From the NCBI GenBank assembly GCA_905479905.1, contig CAJQOK010000138.1, forward strand, positions 1 through 5,747: a stretch of 5,747 nucleotides of DNA. Reading direction: 5' to 3'. Both the position numbers and the translations under genes were made by a program. Source of the stretch: an uncultured Aliterella sp. (lineage in GTDB: Bacteria; Cyanobacteriota; Cyanobacteriia; Cyanobacteriales; Chroococcidiopsidaceae). Of this stretch, positions 5,568 through 5,747 are shown one piece after another; positions within the stretch are counted from its first letter, which is position 1, and each line of letters opens with the position of its first letter. The notes under the pieces are model-generated. The model did no database searches and was not told the DNA's origin. It worked only from the letters and a program-made list of their open reading frames with translations.

Positions 5568-5579
5568 TGCTGCGATAAC

Positions 5580-5608
5580 TTGGTACGATAGGTGCTTGTA
5601 GATAAAAT
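5580..5608 (+). promoter_or_regulatory. Candidate promoter of sat
   Basis: TTGGTA (5580-5585) and TAAAAT (5603-5608) are spaced by exactly 17 nt and match the consensus at 4/6 and 5/6. The -10 box ends only 9 nt before the sat ATG, so transcription would begin 1-4 nt upstream of the start codon and give an almost leaderless mRNA. Either that is real or this promoter match is fortuitous. Confidence 0.3.
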
Positions 5609-5617
5609 CTAAATATC

Positions 5618-5747
5618 ATGAGTTATAGAGACGGTATTGCTCCTCACGGAATGCAGTTAGTTAATCGCATTGCAACAACTGAGCAAAAGCAAGAATTTTT
5701 AGAAAAAGCTGAAGTTTTGCCGCGAGTAATGCCTGATGAGCGTGCTG
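5618..5747 (+). CDS. sat: Sulfate adenylyltransferase (ATP sulfurylase), N-terminal 43 residues; truncated by the right window edge
   Basis: Sat makes adenosine 5'-phosphosulfate from ATP and sulfate, the entry step of sulfate assimilation in the cytoplasm. Only the first 43 codons are present. They read MSYRDGIAPHGMQLVNRIAT and then EFLEKAEVLPRVMPDERA, which matches the conserved start (DGIAPHGGxLVNR, later LPRVxLDxRA) of cyanobacterial monomeric-type ATP sulfurylases. All catalytic motifs lie beyond the edge. The ATG at 5618 begins 50 bp after the YdeI-family stop, on the same strand. No Shine-Dalgarno is present. At the position usually occupied by the second Gly of the PHGG motif this copy has Met. 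Identification is by recognition of the N-terminus and is confident despite the short length. Confidence 0.88.
   Translation, partial: MSYRDGIAPHGMQLVNRIATTEQKQEFLEKAEVLPRVMPDERA

Noticed and set aside
1..5747. CRISPR array, transposon ends, tRNA or rRNA genes, phage or defence islands
   Set aside because: I saw no regularly spaced direct repeats, transposase motifs, terminal inverted repeats flanking a gene, or recognisable structural RNA. Apart from the YdeI-family gene, the content is housekeeping or envelope genes.

Overview
The window reads as ordinary chromosomal DNA from a non-marine-picoplankton cyanobacterium. The palindrome GCGATCGC (HIP1) occurs six times in 5.7 kb, far above chance. 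It also encodes an SLH-domain outer-membrane porin of the kind restricted to cyanobacteria, and the final partial gene matches the N-terminus typical of cyanobacterial ATP sulfurylase. I cannot name the genus from the sequence alone.

Layout. The left part is on the minus strand. A truncated cysK (cysteine synthase, running off the left edge) lies 73 bp downstream of an Rrf2-family regulator; the two probably form one transcription unit. A strong bidirectional hairpin terminator (958-983) separates them from a large iron-uptake-type porin (1010-2806). Further upstream on the same strand is a small secreted or membrane-anchored SPOR-like protein (3092-3589) with its own hairpin downstream (3028-3060). 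A 253-bp divergent intergenic region with several dyads leads into the plus-strand genes: mnmA (tRNA-U34 2-thiolase, 3843-4898) with a strong terminator, a YdeI/OmdA-family protein (4983-5567), and the start of sat (sulfate adenylyltransferase, 5618 to the right edge). No gene-free stretch exceeds 300 bp.

Theme. Three or four of the seven genes concern sulfur. Sat opens sulfate assimilation, CysK closes it by making cysteine, MnmA consumes cysteine-derived sulfur for tRNA thiolation, and the Rrf2 protein is most like CymR, the cysteine-metabolism repressor of Firmicutes. The most interesting observation is that this regulator ends in -MYYI. The terminal isoleucine resembles the C-terminal peptide that serine acetyltransferase and CymR are known or thought to insert into the CysK active site. 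Because the regulator gene sits directly upstream of cysK, this may be a cyanobacterial counterpart of the CymR-CysK sensing complex. The porin and SPOR-like protein are cell-envelope genes with no evident link to that theme.
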